Origin: Phymatolithon calcareum
Lineage: Eukaryota; Rhodophyta; Florideophyceae; Hapalidiales
Reading direction: 5' to 3'
Length of the DNA stretch: 64,000 nt
NCBI GenBank assembly: GCA_977006965.1
Contig: OZ345374.1
Span: forward strand, 2,480,001 to 2,544,000
Of this stretch, positions 10,320 through 22,268 are shown one piece after another. Made by a program: the position numbers and the translations under genes. How positions within the stretch are numbered: position 1 is the stretch's first letter; every line of letters begins with the position of its first letter. The notes beneath the pieces are model-generated. The model was given only the letters and a program-made list of their open reading frames with translations. It did no database searches and had not been told where the DNA came from.

Positions 10320-12260
10320 GAGTATCTTCAGCGGTTCAGTACATTTCAGGAGAAGAGGTACCTATTGCAAGAAGACACCCCCCAGCACAACCTGCAAAGA
10401 AGAGAATGGATGGTCGCTTGGCTCCAATTTCCTCTGGTGGTGACAATGAACCCCGCCTTATATGCGCATAATGTGTACTAATGACACGTGTACAGGAAGG
10501 GCCACGTGTTCAGTAAGGGCCGACTGTACTGATCCGAGGTGCACTATTGTCTGCTTTTTTGAGATATGCACAAGCAACAAGTGCAACGTGGACCTACATA
10601 TCCAGGAATTAATGCGCACTCACTATCAACCAATTAAAAAGAGTTTCAAGTCGTGCCCAAGTTTTCGTGCGGTGTTCGTGCGCTATTTGGCACTATCTCA
10701 TTGGCCACAACGAGCGGCGATTTCTTTCCAGCGCATCAGGTGTTCTTGACACGATGGGAAGAAATCACCGCTGCTTTGCTAAGGCATGCAACACCCTCAA
10801 TGGGGTGCCAATAACCAAGACAACGAAGACAACGTCTGTCTTCACAGTCATCACCACCGGCCCCCGGGATCGATCCATGTAAGCCGCGGGGCCATGCTCT
10901 GTTGCCTCCCTTTTTTCCGCCTCCGCCCCGGCCGGAGCTCTTGCCCCCCCCCGCCAACATTGCGCTACGGCACTTTGTGAGTGGGCTTTGAGCTGGGCGT
11001 AGTGTTACCGTTCGATGCGTCTACAAGGGATGTGGCAATTTTATTAGGACCATAGGATCTGGATTGCGAAGTGTTCTGCGTAGTTGGCACTGTTCCTAAC
11101 TTTTGGTGCCGAAGGCTGAGTGCGAGGTCCGTTCGCCTTCAAAAATCTACGGGCATTCCGCACAAAGGATTTCTAGTGCCACTACGACGCCGTCAATGCT
11201 ATGGCAGACTCGTGCTCACAGCGGGCATTTCGATTCGCTTCCGCTCGATCCGGGATGTGCCATGCGCGTTCATAGTATTTGGGGGTGGTTGAATGCGATC
11301 CGAGCTGCAGCGGCACAATACGTTCATCTATTTAAAAATCGATGAATGCTCTCACAGCAACCAGTGCCCAAGCACTCAATCGGTTTGAAGCGCATTATCG
11401 AAGACGACCGGAAACAGCCAGCTTGTGCTGCAGTGCTCTTCATCAGCAGTAGGGGTCTTCCAGTTATAGTTGCCGAGAATCTTCGAAGAACGCACACCAT
11501 TCACGCTATACACAATTCAGCAACGATCGGCTGTGTTGGAAGCTCAAACTTGTCGATGACCGTACTTGGCACAATCACACTCGAAATGTGGAGTCCTTTC
11601 AAGAGTGCGCCGTTCCAAGGAACGGCGCAAGTGCTGAGACGATGTACAGAGTGACGAGGCGTGTTCGAGGTCACATTAAGCCAGTAATGACCCTTTTCCT
11701 CCGAGAGCGGCAGCGATTCGTGACAGTACGGTTGGTGGAGACGAGAACACCTTTTCAGAGTAGTCCCTGTCGCAGCGGAGCAGGAGCCGATGACAAGGGC
11801 TTCGTACGCGGTCCGCTGAAGTCGTGCAGCAAAATGTATTCGATCCGCGGCAAGTTGTGCTCACACGACTTCGTGGGGTTTTCGCAAATCCAGAGAGACT
11901 AATATAAGGAACGCGACTAGACGAGAAGAATTAAAAGCCGATGAAACAGGCATGCCATGAAGCAGCGACACACGTTTGCACTGCGATGATAGGGCCTGGA
12001 GGGCTGGGAAAATGATTGCCTCTCTGACAGCATTGGGTATCTCAGCAACGCGAACGTTCCTTTTCGAGATGTTCTCGCCCAGGCTCCAAGCTGTTTCTAT
12101 ACCAACGCTCTGGGACTCCCGCTCACTTCCCAGTTTCAAGTTTATTGCCGAGGCACTTTTTATGTGGTCCCGAGCTTCTGGACTGTCGAAGAACGTGCCT
12201 ATCAGCAAGGCATTTATTGCGTGTGTCGACAAAATCTGCAGGACGATTTCGGACTCCATC
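10320..12260. other. gap with no supported gene
   Basis: Many overlapping short frames occur on both strands; they look like shadows in a GC-balanced sequence. A GC-rich patch with runs of C lies at 10850-10970. The 11861-12259 minus frame is open for 132 codons but does not match the recombinase region expected there. Confidence 0.4.
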
Positions 12261-12269
12261 GCGCAGAAG

Positions 12270-14418
12270 GGTTCCCTGATTCCAACCGAAGTAGCTTATG
12301 GCCGAGATCTCTTCGTCCCATTTCTTGAAGTTCAGGAATTTAATGCGTTCGATTAGGGTGAACACCTGCGGTCGCTTTCCTCCCCCAAACATGATGCCGG
12401 GAACCAGAAAGTGTAGCCAAAACTTTTGCATGAAGTTCTTCTTCTCCAAAATGTACTTTGATATGGACGACCGGCCATTTGCGCGTGCATCAACGGCGCT
12501 CCGCACGCCTGAAATCATTGCCTTGCACTCGGACAGTAATTTGCCGCAGATCCCTTCAAAATCCTTGGGTGCGATAAATTTTCCCGAAAATGATCCATAT
12601 TGCTCCCCCTTCTGCATCATTCTTTCTTTTCTTGAAAATGTCTTGTGCGCGCGAGCTGTGGAACGGAGGTACTCGCATAGTAGACAAATTTCCACAATCT
12701 CTGTACTCTTGCTACCGAGAGAGCTAAGGTACGATGCGGCATACCTGCACAAGTTAATCGCGTGTGCCGCTTTGCATTGCACGGTACCGGCGGCGCATCT
12801 GACTTCGAAGTAGCCCATGAATGCTTTGATCGCATCTGTATTGGTCATCAGGGTGTATACAATTCTTCGCTTGTATAATGAACGGAGGAAACAAAATTTG
12901 TCGCAACAGAAAATCAACACAACTGCCCAACGAATACACGAAATGGATCGTACGTAGTTATGGGTAAGGATTTTGTCAGCTTCGACTTCCATCCAATGTC
13001 GAACATCTCCTTGACATCGGCGCAATTCTCTGCGTGAACGGCGAGTCCTTCATACGCCGCCTGTTCTATTTTCACCGGAGAGATGTTTTCGAGCTGAGCT
13101 TCGGCAGATGATAAGAAGCTGGGCCGCAGAGAATCAACGTACAATTCTGATGATTCCCGTAAAGTTAAAGTGCGCATTTAATCATCTTGGTACAACCCGG
13201 GGTGACGATCAGCCGAACGCGACTTTCGCAGGGAATAAAGCGACATTTTCTTCACCCGTTCCTTCAAAATCGATCTTTGCACTCGGAGAAGCTTCTCGAT
13301 CGCTCTATTTGGTGTATTTCTTGCATCTCCAGGTAAGCAAGAGGGTTCTTCGTTCTCATCTTCTGGATCGTCATTTTCAGAGGCAGAAGAGGCGTTGGAT
13401 TCGTCCATCTCCATGTTATTTCGGACAGAAACCCCCTTACCATCGTCCATATATAAGTCCGAAATTGCATCCTGAACAAGTACCTTCTCCCTATCATCGG
13501 GGGCGTCAGCACTTTCTTCGTTTTCCACATTCTTGCTCCGCATATGGTCACCTTCGGAATACATATCTTCGTCCACTTTCACAACAACTTCGTCGGAAAA
13601 CAAAGGCAATGGTTTTTCTAGCGCAAACGAGTCTTGACAGCCCTGCGCGCATTCTACATCGGTGAATGCTCCAGATTAGGGAATTAATCTTTGTCATTTT
13701 TCTCAACTTCATTTACTTTGTCAAGACCGGCCGCGTGCTTTTCAGATGATCCACTGGGCTAGGCAATCTTTCCTATTCTTGCCGCTTTCTTGCTCGACTT
13801 TTTCTCGCAGTCACCGAGCAAATCTTCGTCTTCTTCCAGCGCATCTTCGTCATATAGCAAATTTGAGGAAATATTATTCTGCGAAGATGAATTTATCGTT
13901 TTTCGAGTAATCGCGAAAATCCTATTTTCATCTCGGACAGGTGAAAACTTCAAATCTGCGTCTTCATTCATGCCATAGTCTTCTTCTTCTGTCACTTTGA
14001 CGCAGCCTGCCGGTTGATTATCTTTGCCGTCGTTTGGGCCCCCGTGTTTAGGACACTGTCCGCTTTCGCGTTACGTTCGTTGGTTCTGAAGACAAGAAGC
14101 TCTTCGTCTCTTCCTACTGCCTCTTCTTCGGAAAGAACAGGAGGCAGATTCTTCTTTAGAGTGGGTACCTTCATCGCCCTGCGCATAGACCCAAGTTGCC
14201 GGTTCTTGCTCCCCGTGAAAAGATCAGTGGAGATCACTGAAGAACGATACAAGTCCGAAAATCCAACAAACTGGGAAAAAAATGAATACGTAGACGTACG
14301 AATTAGTCAAAGAAAGGAGACTCGATATGCCCGCTGACATATTGATCTTCTTCGATTGCTCTCTCCGTTTCGCAGACGCTGCGGGTTCGCGGTGCAAAGA
14401 ATACCTCTTCCTAGACAA
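12270..14418 (-). pseudogene. Crypton-like recombinase relic, C-terminus missing
   Basis: Minus-strand frames 14418-14224, 14252-13992, 13995-13759, 13609-13178, 13177-12914 and 13025-~12290 follow the domain order of the intact protein at 40973-43624. They give a basic N-terminus with SRKR, an acidic Ser/Glu-rich middle, then a core with clear similarity: AENCADVKEMFDIGWKSK against EENCEDMQEMYKLGWQTK, VRCAAGTVQCKA against IRSAAGTVMCKA, and GGGKRPQVFTLIE against CGQRPQVYTLLE, which holds the first catalytic Arg. At least five frame changes break it. Similarity stops soon after this Arg, so the second Arg and the Tyr are absent. Confidence 0.8.
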
Positions 14419-14590
14419 GTCCCAGTGACTCGACCGAGATTAGTACTGCAGTCTCACCTGACCGCGAGAAAAAAGGTGCCGTAATGAGCCAGTTTTCATT
14501 CCAGGAAAACTGATCGCTGTTCTCATCCGCCGACAGCAGATTATCCAATCTGCCAACGGAGACTCCGAACGACAAATCTTAAAAATTTCG

Positions 14591-14815
14591 ATGGCCACCC
14601 TTCGGAAACGAATGCAACCTATCCTATCATCCTCCGCTATCGATATCGGCAGCAGAAAACCTCATGGGCTCCACCACGGCGTGGCCACGACCGGTCACAT
14701 GCACGACAGTCTCAGCCGAAATGAAATCCGAGAGCGTGGGCGTTGGGCTACTGCTAAGTCCATGCCCCAATACTTCCAGCCAGACCACGTACACCACCAG
14801 CTCGCCAACGTACAA
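14591..14815 (+). pseudogene. C-terminal fragment of a different tyrosine recombinase
   Basis: The start of the frame 14591-14992 carries a typical C-terminal YR signature of DIRS/phage-integrase style: PHGLHHGVATTG, then NEIRERGRWATAKSMPQY. In the family this reads His-x-x-Arg-His, about 20 residues, then a Gly-Arg-Trp turn and the nucleophilic Tyr. Here His-x-x-Arg has become His-Gly-Leu-His, so the second catalytic Arg is lost, while GRW and Tyr remain. It differs from the Crypton-like family of this window, which lacks the GRW motif. No upstream first Arg or reverse transcriptase is visible. It lies head to head with the Crypton relic ending at 14418. Confidence 0.6.
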
Positions 14816-14992
14816 CCCAACCTCTATACCCGTCTCCCAGCGTATACTCAACCAAGGATATCGGCTGTTCACCGTCGAGCCGCGATCCCAACCATTACCA
14901 AACATCCCCCACCTATCACTCCAATCTCGTTCACACTCCCATCCTCAACCTTCCTTGCCTACCAACCATGCACACAGAACTCTAAACAATAA

Positions 14993-16545
14993 ACGCATTC
15001 CACCTGTCAGCAGCCTTTAACATCAACGACCAACCGACATTACCTTCTAACGTCATTCCAACAGGCACCCGGCGCAACCACAACAGCGAACATCCCCAAT
15101 TCCCTCGGTACCGTCAGTACAGTCGCTCCTCTCCGCCACTAGTATCGATTTCACACTGTTCCGATGCAGCACTCATCAGAATTAATGTTGGTGGAGCCGA
15201 TTCACCGTGGCCGAGCCAGTAAAAACGTGCATTTTGACAAGTGGAACAATCGCTGAGGGTTATTTACAGCTTACGCGGTAATGCGAGTTGCTGAGTGGAA
15301 GTTGTCTAGTTTAGATTGAAGAAAGGGGCTTCTGGAAACTACCTGCGATGAAAATAGTACTGGAGTGAATCAAATCTTGTCCGAAATCATTTTCCTGGTT
15401 AAATGCCAGAAATTTCGAAACTGTCGGCAGTGGCTGCCTTTGCGGAACAAGCCTAAGCACATTGGATATAACTCCTGATTATACAGAGGAGGAAACCATC
15501 CGCTATGCATCGATCAGAGCTCTAACTATGGACATCCATCTGCAATATAGTCAGGATTTGGAAAAACCTGTGTGCCGCTGCAATCTACAGAGGTTATATT
15601 TTTCCCATCACGAAAGGCTCTTTCACGTTGAAAACATTTTTTCTCAGGCCAAAGATATACCTGTCTGGAAATCGCTTGTGGTAAAACAGACTACTGCGAT
15701 ATTTCGATTAGCGGTACAAACAACATCATTTTGAGAGGAGATGAAAGAACTTCTGCTACAACATGCTGAGCAGGCAAGGAGCCATCCGGCGATAATCTTC
15801 ACCTTACTATGGACTCTTCCGAAAAACTATTATTGAACAAGACAAGCCCTAATACCAAATAGACTGTTTCATTTTGTAATTTGAAATATCAATAGCAGGC
15901 AAGAGTCATCTTCACGTGCATGAAATGACGCAGCTCTTGATGTTGATCTTTGTCTAGAGCTTCTTAGAGCGCATCGATCTCAAGCGGCACAAATTCGAAA
16001 ATCAGAGAACGATCAATCATGACTAGAATGTGTACCTTGATTCGTGGAGCGTAAGCAGTTCGTATTCAGGAAGCTACATCTGATATTTAAAAAGTTGGTT
16101 TAATCTATTGATGGCAAGTTCAACCCAGGTCTCGTGAATAACTTTGTTCTGCTGGGAGACTTCAAAACTCGACCTCAAGTAGCTCTAGAAAATCCTATAT
16201 TTTGGAAATTTTTTTGACGAATACGCTACTGCTAGCGCATGCTGGCGCATCTACTTTCGACACGAGAGCATATGCGCGCCTTATATTTCTAGAATCAGCT
16301 AGTCCTTGCGAGCTCCGCCATACTTATTCCTTGCACTGAGTAACCAGCAACAGATACACCGCAATTCGCGCGCCAGGGAAAAAATTAGAATTAGGAACTC
16401 TGCGAGGAGGAGCCGAGCATAATTAATTCTTCCAGACTGTTCAAATGTTGCCGCCCTGTGAATTCACTGGGTGTAGAAAGGCACTTAAAATTCACTGTGC
16501 GGCCAGCCAATCCGTTAGGAAGAAGTATAGTGAACTTTGCCTTTT
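14993..16545. other. gap with no supported gene
   Basis: A 90-codon plus frame lies at 15462-15734 without a recognisable domain. The remainder is rich in stops in all frames. No repeat array or RNA gene is seen. Confidence 0.45.
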
Positions 16546-16549
16546 TTGC

Positions 16550-17050
16550 TCATGATAGTTACCTTGCCGGGGAAGAAGACGCGCGACATCGACATGACGG
16601 TAACGAGCTGAAATCTTGTCTTGGATGATGGCAAAGGTGTAGGAGTGGTGGAGAGACTAGTTTGAGCTCATTTGGACGAGTTTTGATTTTTGGTCAAGGG
16701 AGTGACCATGCCGGGGAAGAAGACGCGCGACACCGACATGACGGTGACGGGCTGAAATCTTGTTTTGTATGATGGCGAAGGTGTAGGAGTGGTGAAGAGA
16801 TTAGTTTGAGCTCATTTGGACGAGTTTTGATTTTTGGTCATGGTAGTGTCCTTGCCGGGGAAGAAGACGCGCGACACCGACATAACGCGGATGGCCGTGA
16901 AACTTGTTTTGGATGATGCGGAAGGTGAATGTTTGGTCCGGGGACTGGTTTGGGCTCATTTGGACGAGTTTTCATTTTTTGTCAAGGGAGTGAGGTGCTC
17001 CTGTGGGAAGGCGGGCGGCTTGGAGATGACGATGATGAGCTCAAATCATG
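16550..17050 (+). repeat. 144-bp tandem repeat, ~3.5 copies
   Basis: The string CCGGGGAAGAAGACGCG recurs at 16567, 16711 and 16855, exactly 144 bases apart, with a diverged fourth copy near 16999. The whole unit is repeated, including GCTCATTTGGACGAGTTT. Because 144 is 48 codons, all copies read in one frame and give the same peptide (LPGKKTRDxDMT and AHLDEF); the first two copies contain TGA stops where the third reads through. It may be a relic of a repetitive protein or a minisatellite that happens to be a multiple of three. Confidence 0.85.
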
Positions 17051-17399
17051 CGCTTGAAGATGGAAAAGGTCGAAAGAAAGTCAGCTGCTTCAGTTTGTCG
17101 GGCTGGAGGACGCAAAGTGATTTTGAGATATCAAGGTCTGCGCATAGTGGCTGTTTTCGCAGGTTGAGATGTCAAGGTCCGCGCACAGAGGCCATTTGGA
17201 GGGGGTGCCCTGAATGGGTCAAAAGGTCGGACCTTGAAGTACCTAATGAAGTTGAAAAGAGATAAATGTATGACTAAGTGGGTAGAGTTGGACCTTGATA
17301 TCTCGAAAGAATATATATAGAAATATATCCAAAATACTAAATTAGCATGTTCGACAACTCGACACTCCCCGAAAAGTCTAATACCCCACATCTACAAAA

Positions 17400-17675
17400 A
17401 CAATTAATCGCAACTACACACAATATGCCTATTCCCACTCTATACACTTTGACGAAACCCACTTTGGCTACTCCTACTATACCCACTTTGCCTAAAATCA
17501 CTATGCCCACTTCGCCAAAACCAACTATAACCACTTTGCCTATACCCACTATACACAGTTTGCCAACACCCACATTACCCATATTGACTCCACCCGCTAT
17601 ACCCACTTTGACAAAACCCACTATACTCACTTTGCATATACCCACGATATCCACATTGAGAATACCCTAATTGCC
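17400..17675 (-). repeat. degenerate minisatellite related to the 35.7-36.5 kb array
   Basis: On the plus strand the interval is built from imperfect units such as CCCACTTTGCCTATA and CCCACTATAC. On the minus strand this gives GGGTATAG and GTGGGTATAGT blocks, the same words that form the large array at 35.7-36.5 kb. The units also keep a long open frame of Pro-Thr repeats, which I take to be a by-product of a period divisible by three. Confidence 0.75.
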
Positions 17676-17679
17676 CCCT

Positions 17680-18570
17680 TTTGCCCCCTTGGCATTGTGA
17701 ATACTTGCAATAAAAATTTGATGTGTGGGGGGCATTTCATTTTATTGGATCACCAGAAATTTCAGTTGCTCCATTTGTAGCCGTTTGCACTGTGTCCGAA
17801 GCTCCGTGCAAGTGTCAGTGCTTACTAAATGTTCCGATTGCAAGTTGTACTAATTTATCGTTACATTTTGCCAGCCCTAGACGTGAAGGCACTGGTACTG
17901 ACAATCAAGCAAAACCGGTGCCATGACGAAGCCCTGTCACGCCTGCACCCCTACACAATTATATTTGGGGGGGCTCCGGACTGTTTAACCAACCATTAAT
18001 GATGTCAGCATTTCCGCGTCGCGATACCGTCAGCATCTCCGGCAGCCGCATTCAGATCTGTGCACACCGCATGCTCTACGATAGCTCAATTTCTGTCTGA
18101 GCATTTAACGAGTCCATTGCAGGAAACGCTGGAATGGGAACGTGAATCCATTTCCCAGCCGCAATAGGGAGGCCCAACCAAGCGGAAGATGGCGTGATAA
18201 ACAAACTGTCATTGTCAAAAGGCCGAAATCCGACTCGATATTAATTGGGGCATTCAACCGCGACAGACATCCGAAGTTGATATCGTAGCACAGCTTTGCG
18301 AAGCCAATGTCACACCGCGAAGGAAGGGAAGTTGGCAGCGAGGTCGCTGCGCATACGGACCACACGAGGAGACACGTCAGACAGCGGGGACATCAAGGAC
18401 CAGCGTTCTTGCCTAGAAATCAAGCAACTGAGTTCATTATGGATGTCAGACAACCCGTCTGAAGGGTGACGTTGGGTGCGTGTCAGGAGGGACGAAAACA
18501 AAAGACATTGTTTATTGTAAGGACTATTCAGTTGCTCTCCGGTCTTACAAGCGCATCACAATTCATTACC
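17680..18570. other. gap with no supported gene
   Basis: Minus-strand frames at 18365-18105 and 18501-18310 are short and unrecognised. The interval separates the minisatellite from the 3' end of the Hsp70 relic. Confidence 0.45.
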
Positions 18571-18574
18571 TTTC

Positions 18575-20333
18575 TCAATGCTCGCTGAATGACGCAACAA
18601 GTTCACGCAGGTTCCCCCTCTGAAGTTCAATCTCCTCCGCAGATGCGTTTGGGTGCTCCTCAATCCAACGAATAACGTCCGAGATTGTCTTTTGCATGTT
18701 GACGTCAGTTTCTTTGCTCATATTTGTGCGGCATTGTGACATCAACTCTCCGCGTGCAACCAAGCGCTCTTTTTCCTCGATGTCAAGAGAGTGGTAAAAC
18801 AGGGCGTCTGAAACCATCCGTTCTACGACTTCCGTGTCCAACGTCCGCATGCTCTTTGAAATTGAAACGTGAGCAACTTCCTTGGTCCTTGCGTCCTCCG
18901 CAGTCACTTTGAGCGTACCGTCTAAAGTAACATTGAAACAAACTGAAAATTCCTCCTCTGCAGCCGGTGACGGGTTTACTCCGGTTAGAGTGAAAGACCC
19001 GATGAGGTGGTCAAGGCCAATTTGGCCGTGCTCCCCTTAGTAGACGTCAAACTTAACCCGGTCCTGAAAGTCATAGCAGGTTGTGAATGGTTTTTCGAAA
19101 CGACAGGGGATACGGGTGTTCCTTTTGACGAGAACCTTAATTTCACCGTTTTCCACCCCAATTACCAGCGAAATAGAATTGACGTCGTGAAGCTGGCGCC
19201 CAGAACCGGCGGCAATCATAGCTGCTCCGATGGCGACCACCGCATCAGGGTTCACGTCCTGGCAGACTTTGTCCGCACCGAATTGTTCTCCAAGCATGCG
19301 ACGAATTCGTGACATTCTCGTGGAGCCTCAACGACAAGGACCCTATCAACATCTCCAGCCGACTTTTTCCCATCCTTTAAAACCTTGTCGAGCACAACGT
19401 TTATCCTGTGGTAAAGATCTTTGCACAATTCCTCGAAGTCGATTCTGTTGATTTCAAGCGCGAGATCAAATCCATTGTGCAAAGACTCTATTTTTAGCTC
19501 GTACTGAAGATTAGTGGACAATGCGTGCTTGACCGTAATTGCCGCGGAACGCAACCTGCGCATGGGTTTTTTAGCTTTGACAAATCGGCGGCGTGTTCCT
19601 TTTCAAAGATTTTCCGAAGATGCCCGATCAATCGCGCATCGAAGTCCTCTCCGCCTACATGAGAGTCTCCGTTGGTTGCGATCACTGTCACAGCAATACT
19701 CGACACAAGCATCAAAGTGACATCAAATGTTCCGCCTCCAAGATCGAATACCAGTACGACTTGATCCTCTGCAGTCGAACATGTGCCATAAGCGTAGGCG
19801 GCGGCTGTAGGCTCATTCAAAATACTCTCCACTTCAAGCCCTGCTATGGCGGCGGCTTCTTTTGTAAGCTGCCTTTGCGTTTCATCGAAATAAGAAGGAA
19901 CACTTATCACAGCGCCCGTCACTTCGGCATATCCGAGATACGTGGATGCCAGATTCTTCAGGTGCATGAGGAGAAATCCTGATATCTGCATTGGACTGAA
20001 GAAGTGTTTGTCGGACAAGTACGAAACCTCGATCATCGGCTGGTCTTCCTTGTCGAAGACCTTAAAAGGGAACCGCTCAATTTCCTCTTTCACAGCGGGC
20101 TCGCTAAACGGGCGGCCGAGGAGCTGCTTGATTCAAAACACTGTGCTAGCCGCATTTCTGGACAGCATGTTTTTTGCATCGTCGACGAACTTGCGATCGC
20201 GATCCGTGAACGCCACGATCGATGGAACCAAACGCGACCCGCGCTCGTTTACGATTACCTCGGGAACAGGTCCATTACGCTTGCAGGCGATGACGGAGTT
20301 TGTAGTGCCAAGATCGATGCCAATGACCACCAT
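18575..20333 (-). pseudogene. full-length Hsp70 (DnaK family) pseudogene
   Basis: The ATG at 20333 opens with the Hsp70 signature IGIDLGTTNS. Further hallmarks follow in order: NEPTAAAYAYG, FDLGGGTFDV, the substrate-binding beta-domain (ITVKHALS just before it) and a C-terminal helical lid ending at 18575. Length is about 586 codons, slightly short for the family (~640), and there is no EEVD cytosolic tail or KDEL. Breaks are clear: TGA at ~20132 where an Asp codon is expected, frameshifts near 19565 and 19300, and TAA near 19037. The gene would have encoded an ATP-driven chaperone. The breaks are spread along the gene, so decay is old rather than one event. No intron is visible, which allows either an intronless gene or a retrocopy. 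Confidence 0.9.
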
Positions 20334-20429
20334 GTAGAAGCAATGATGTCGGGCCAAAAGCTGGAAAAAACCTTGAAGCTACCGTTGAGTCGCACCACTG
20401 GCCGGACCGAATCCTGGATAGCTGCTAAC

Positions 20430-20610
20430 AGAACGCACCTTCTCGTTACCTTCAGGTGATGGGAGTGCGCGCGTGGTAGCCGGAAAAGGAGCGCACCTTC
20501 TCGTTGCTTGCAGGCTACGGGAAAGGCGGAAGTAGCGGTGATGAATGGGCGCGGCGAAGCAGGAAAGGGGCACACCTTCCCGTTACTTGCAGGCGACGGG
20601 AAAAGCGGCG
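20430..20610. repeat. short degenerate repeat upstream of the Hsp70 relic
   Basis: A ~30-base motif (GCACCTTCTCGTTACTTGCAGG-like) appears three times, beginning near 20435, 20493 and 20572, with unequal spacing. It lies just upstream of the Hsp70 start on the minus strand. I infer no function. Confidence 0.45.
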
Positions 20611-20659
20611 GTAGCGGTTGTGAGTGAGATGACGGTGGTCTTATGACTGTGGATACCAA

Positions 20660-22268
20660 AACTTAGAAATTCTACTCAAGATGAGCAACCAGTGTCGCTG
20701 GTCTTCAAGATGGTAAGCCGCGGACCGCTAATTACGACGTTCGCGGGTTGATGAACTTGACTGAACCGTATATCGATACGATTCACTTGTGGTGCACGGA
20801 GTGGAACGGGAACGCGCTCCGGTCGTAGACAGGGACAGAACTTAGGCCGGTAACCTGCAAGTGCCAAACGCAATGCTCGTCGGAGCACTATTACGTTTTG
20901 CGGAGATGCCAACCGATCGTCGGATCGCTAGCTGGTGTCTCCCCCTACTCGCGACGTAGGGTACGGAGTCTCGCCTCCCGCTTGTGGCGAACGTTGGTTC
21001 TTCACCGAGATGGTGGGATGAATGAAAAGGACTTTACCTTGCCGATGGAAATGGTTTGAACTTGGTGCTCCCTCTTTCTCCCTCGCGTCGGCATCGTCGA
21101 CTATGCTAAAGTATGGCTTGAGATGAAGCTATCATACGATGATCCCGCCTAGTAAGTGTAAGCTAGGTCTCTTCTACAAATGGATGCCTGGTGCTTTGCT
21201 ATCCGGGCTAACAACCTTGTCGCCCACGTGTATATCGAACCAAGACAACAAACGTACAATTCTTGCGACAACCAGCTCTTAGAATTCTCTATTACACATC
21301 GAGCTGCGCGCGTCAGTGAATATTTGGCTCAGTGCACTTATTTTTATTGATTAATTCTCATATTCGGTGGAACCCGAACCCCCTGTTAGCGACAGGGGTG
21401 ATGAAAACTGTTTTCCCTACCAGTAGAAAGCTAACAATGAAGAACTGCAGATAGTGCATATGTGGGTTCACCGAATTGAGGGACCTGGGATGGATGAAGG
21501 GAAATCCTGAGGGGATTACTCGGTTTCATGTCATCCTCTGAGGGTTCTCATTCAACCATGCCGGCTAATATCTTACCCAATGAGGATGTCACGTGTTCAT
21601 TTTCAAATTGGTGCGGCTACGAATCCCTCGAAAATAAATTCGTGGCTTATTGGGAACCCCGATCTCGCAGGTATTAAAATTGCACTTTAAATGATTGACA
21701 CTAGTGTAACCTATACGGATCCATTTCACTACACACGTGAGCTGCACTGACTACACCTCTGAAAAAATTGTGACAATATTCGGTCGTCTCTCACAGTCCG
21801 CCCCTGCCGCCAGTCCGCCCAGCTGCCAGTCCGCCCCGCCGGCAATTCGCTCCCACCGCCAGCCCCGGTGTCCGAAAGAATGACAAGTTGTGCCCTTACC
21901 CAATAGCTTCCGTCTTGTTGCTCCCCGCCCAAGCTTCATCATCGCCGCTCTTTCGTCCACTATAAGCGACGATAGTCGGGCCTGTGCCATTTCTACCGTT
22001 GTGCATCAGCGTTCTCGGCTCGTCCAACCCCTCGTGCCCCTATCGTCACGGCTTTCACCACACTTCGTGCACGTTTGCCCCGCTGTTTCTGGAAGGCCCA
22101 TCGTGAGCCCTAAACTGTAACTAAATCAGCCACCCTCGCCGACGGCAAGTGTAACATCACCGGCATCGACGCCGCGTCGCCTTGCCGCCTCGACTGCGTT
22201 GTGTTGTCTCACTTCTCGGGACGCTGTCTGTGCCTTGCGTAGTGTGAACTAATTTGTCGTCTTCTGTC
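20660..22268. other. gap; C-rich region upstream of the next gene
   Basis: No gene is supported. The stretch 21780-21870 is C-rich on the plus strand (repeated CCGCC and CAGTCCGCC words) and 22060-22250 is also C/T-rich; this could be the promoter and leader of the ORF at 22269, but no defined element is recognisable. Confidence 0.4.

Noticed and set aside
11861-12259. Minus-strand 132-codon frame as the C-terminus of the Crypton relic
   Set aside because: It lies where the second Arg and Tyr region should be but shows no alignment with the intact protein.
14591-15020. Pro/Ser/Thr-rich extension after the recombinase fragment as part of the enzyme
   Set aside because: After the GRW-Tyr signature the composition turns low-complexity and no longer resembles a recombinase; only the first ~75 codons are assigned.
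17347-17670. Pro-Thr-rich surface protein gene
   Set aside because: It coincides fully with a degenerate minisatellite whose reverse complement matches the 36 kb array; the frame is a consequence of the repeat.
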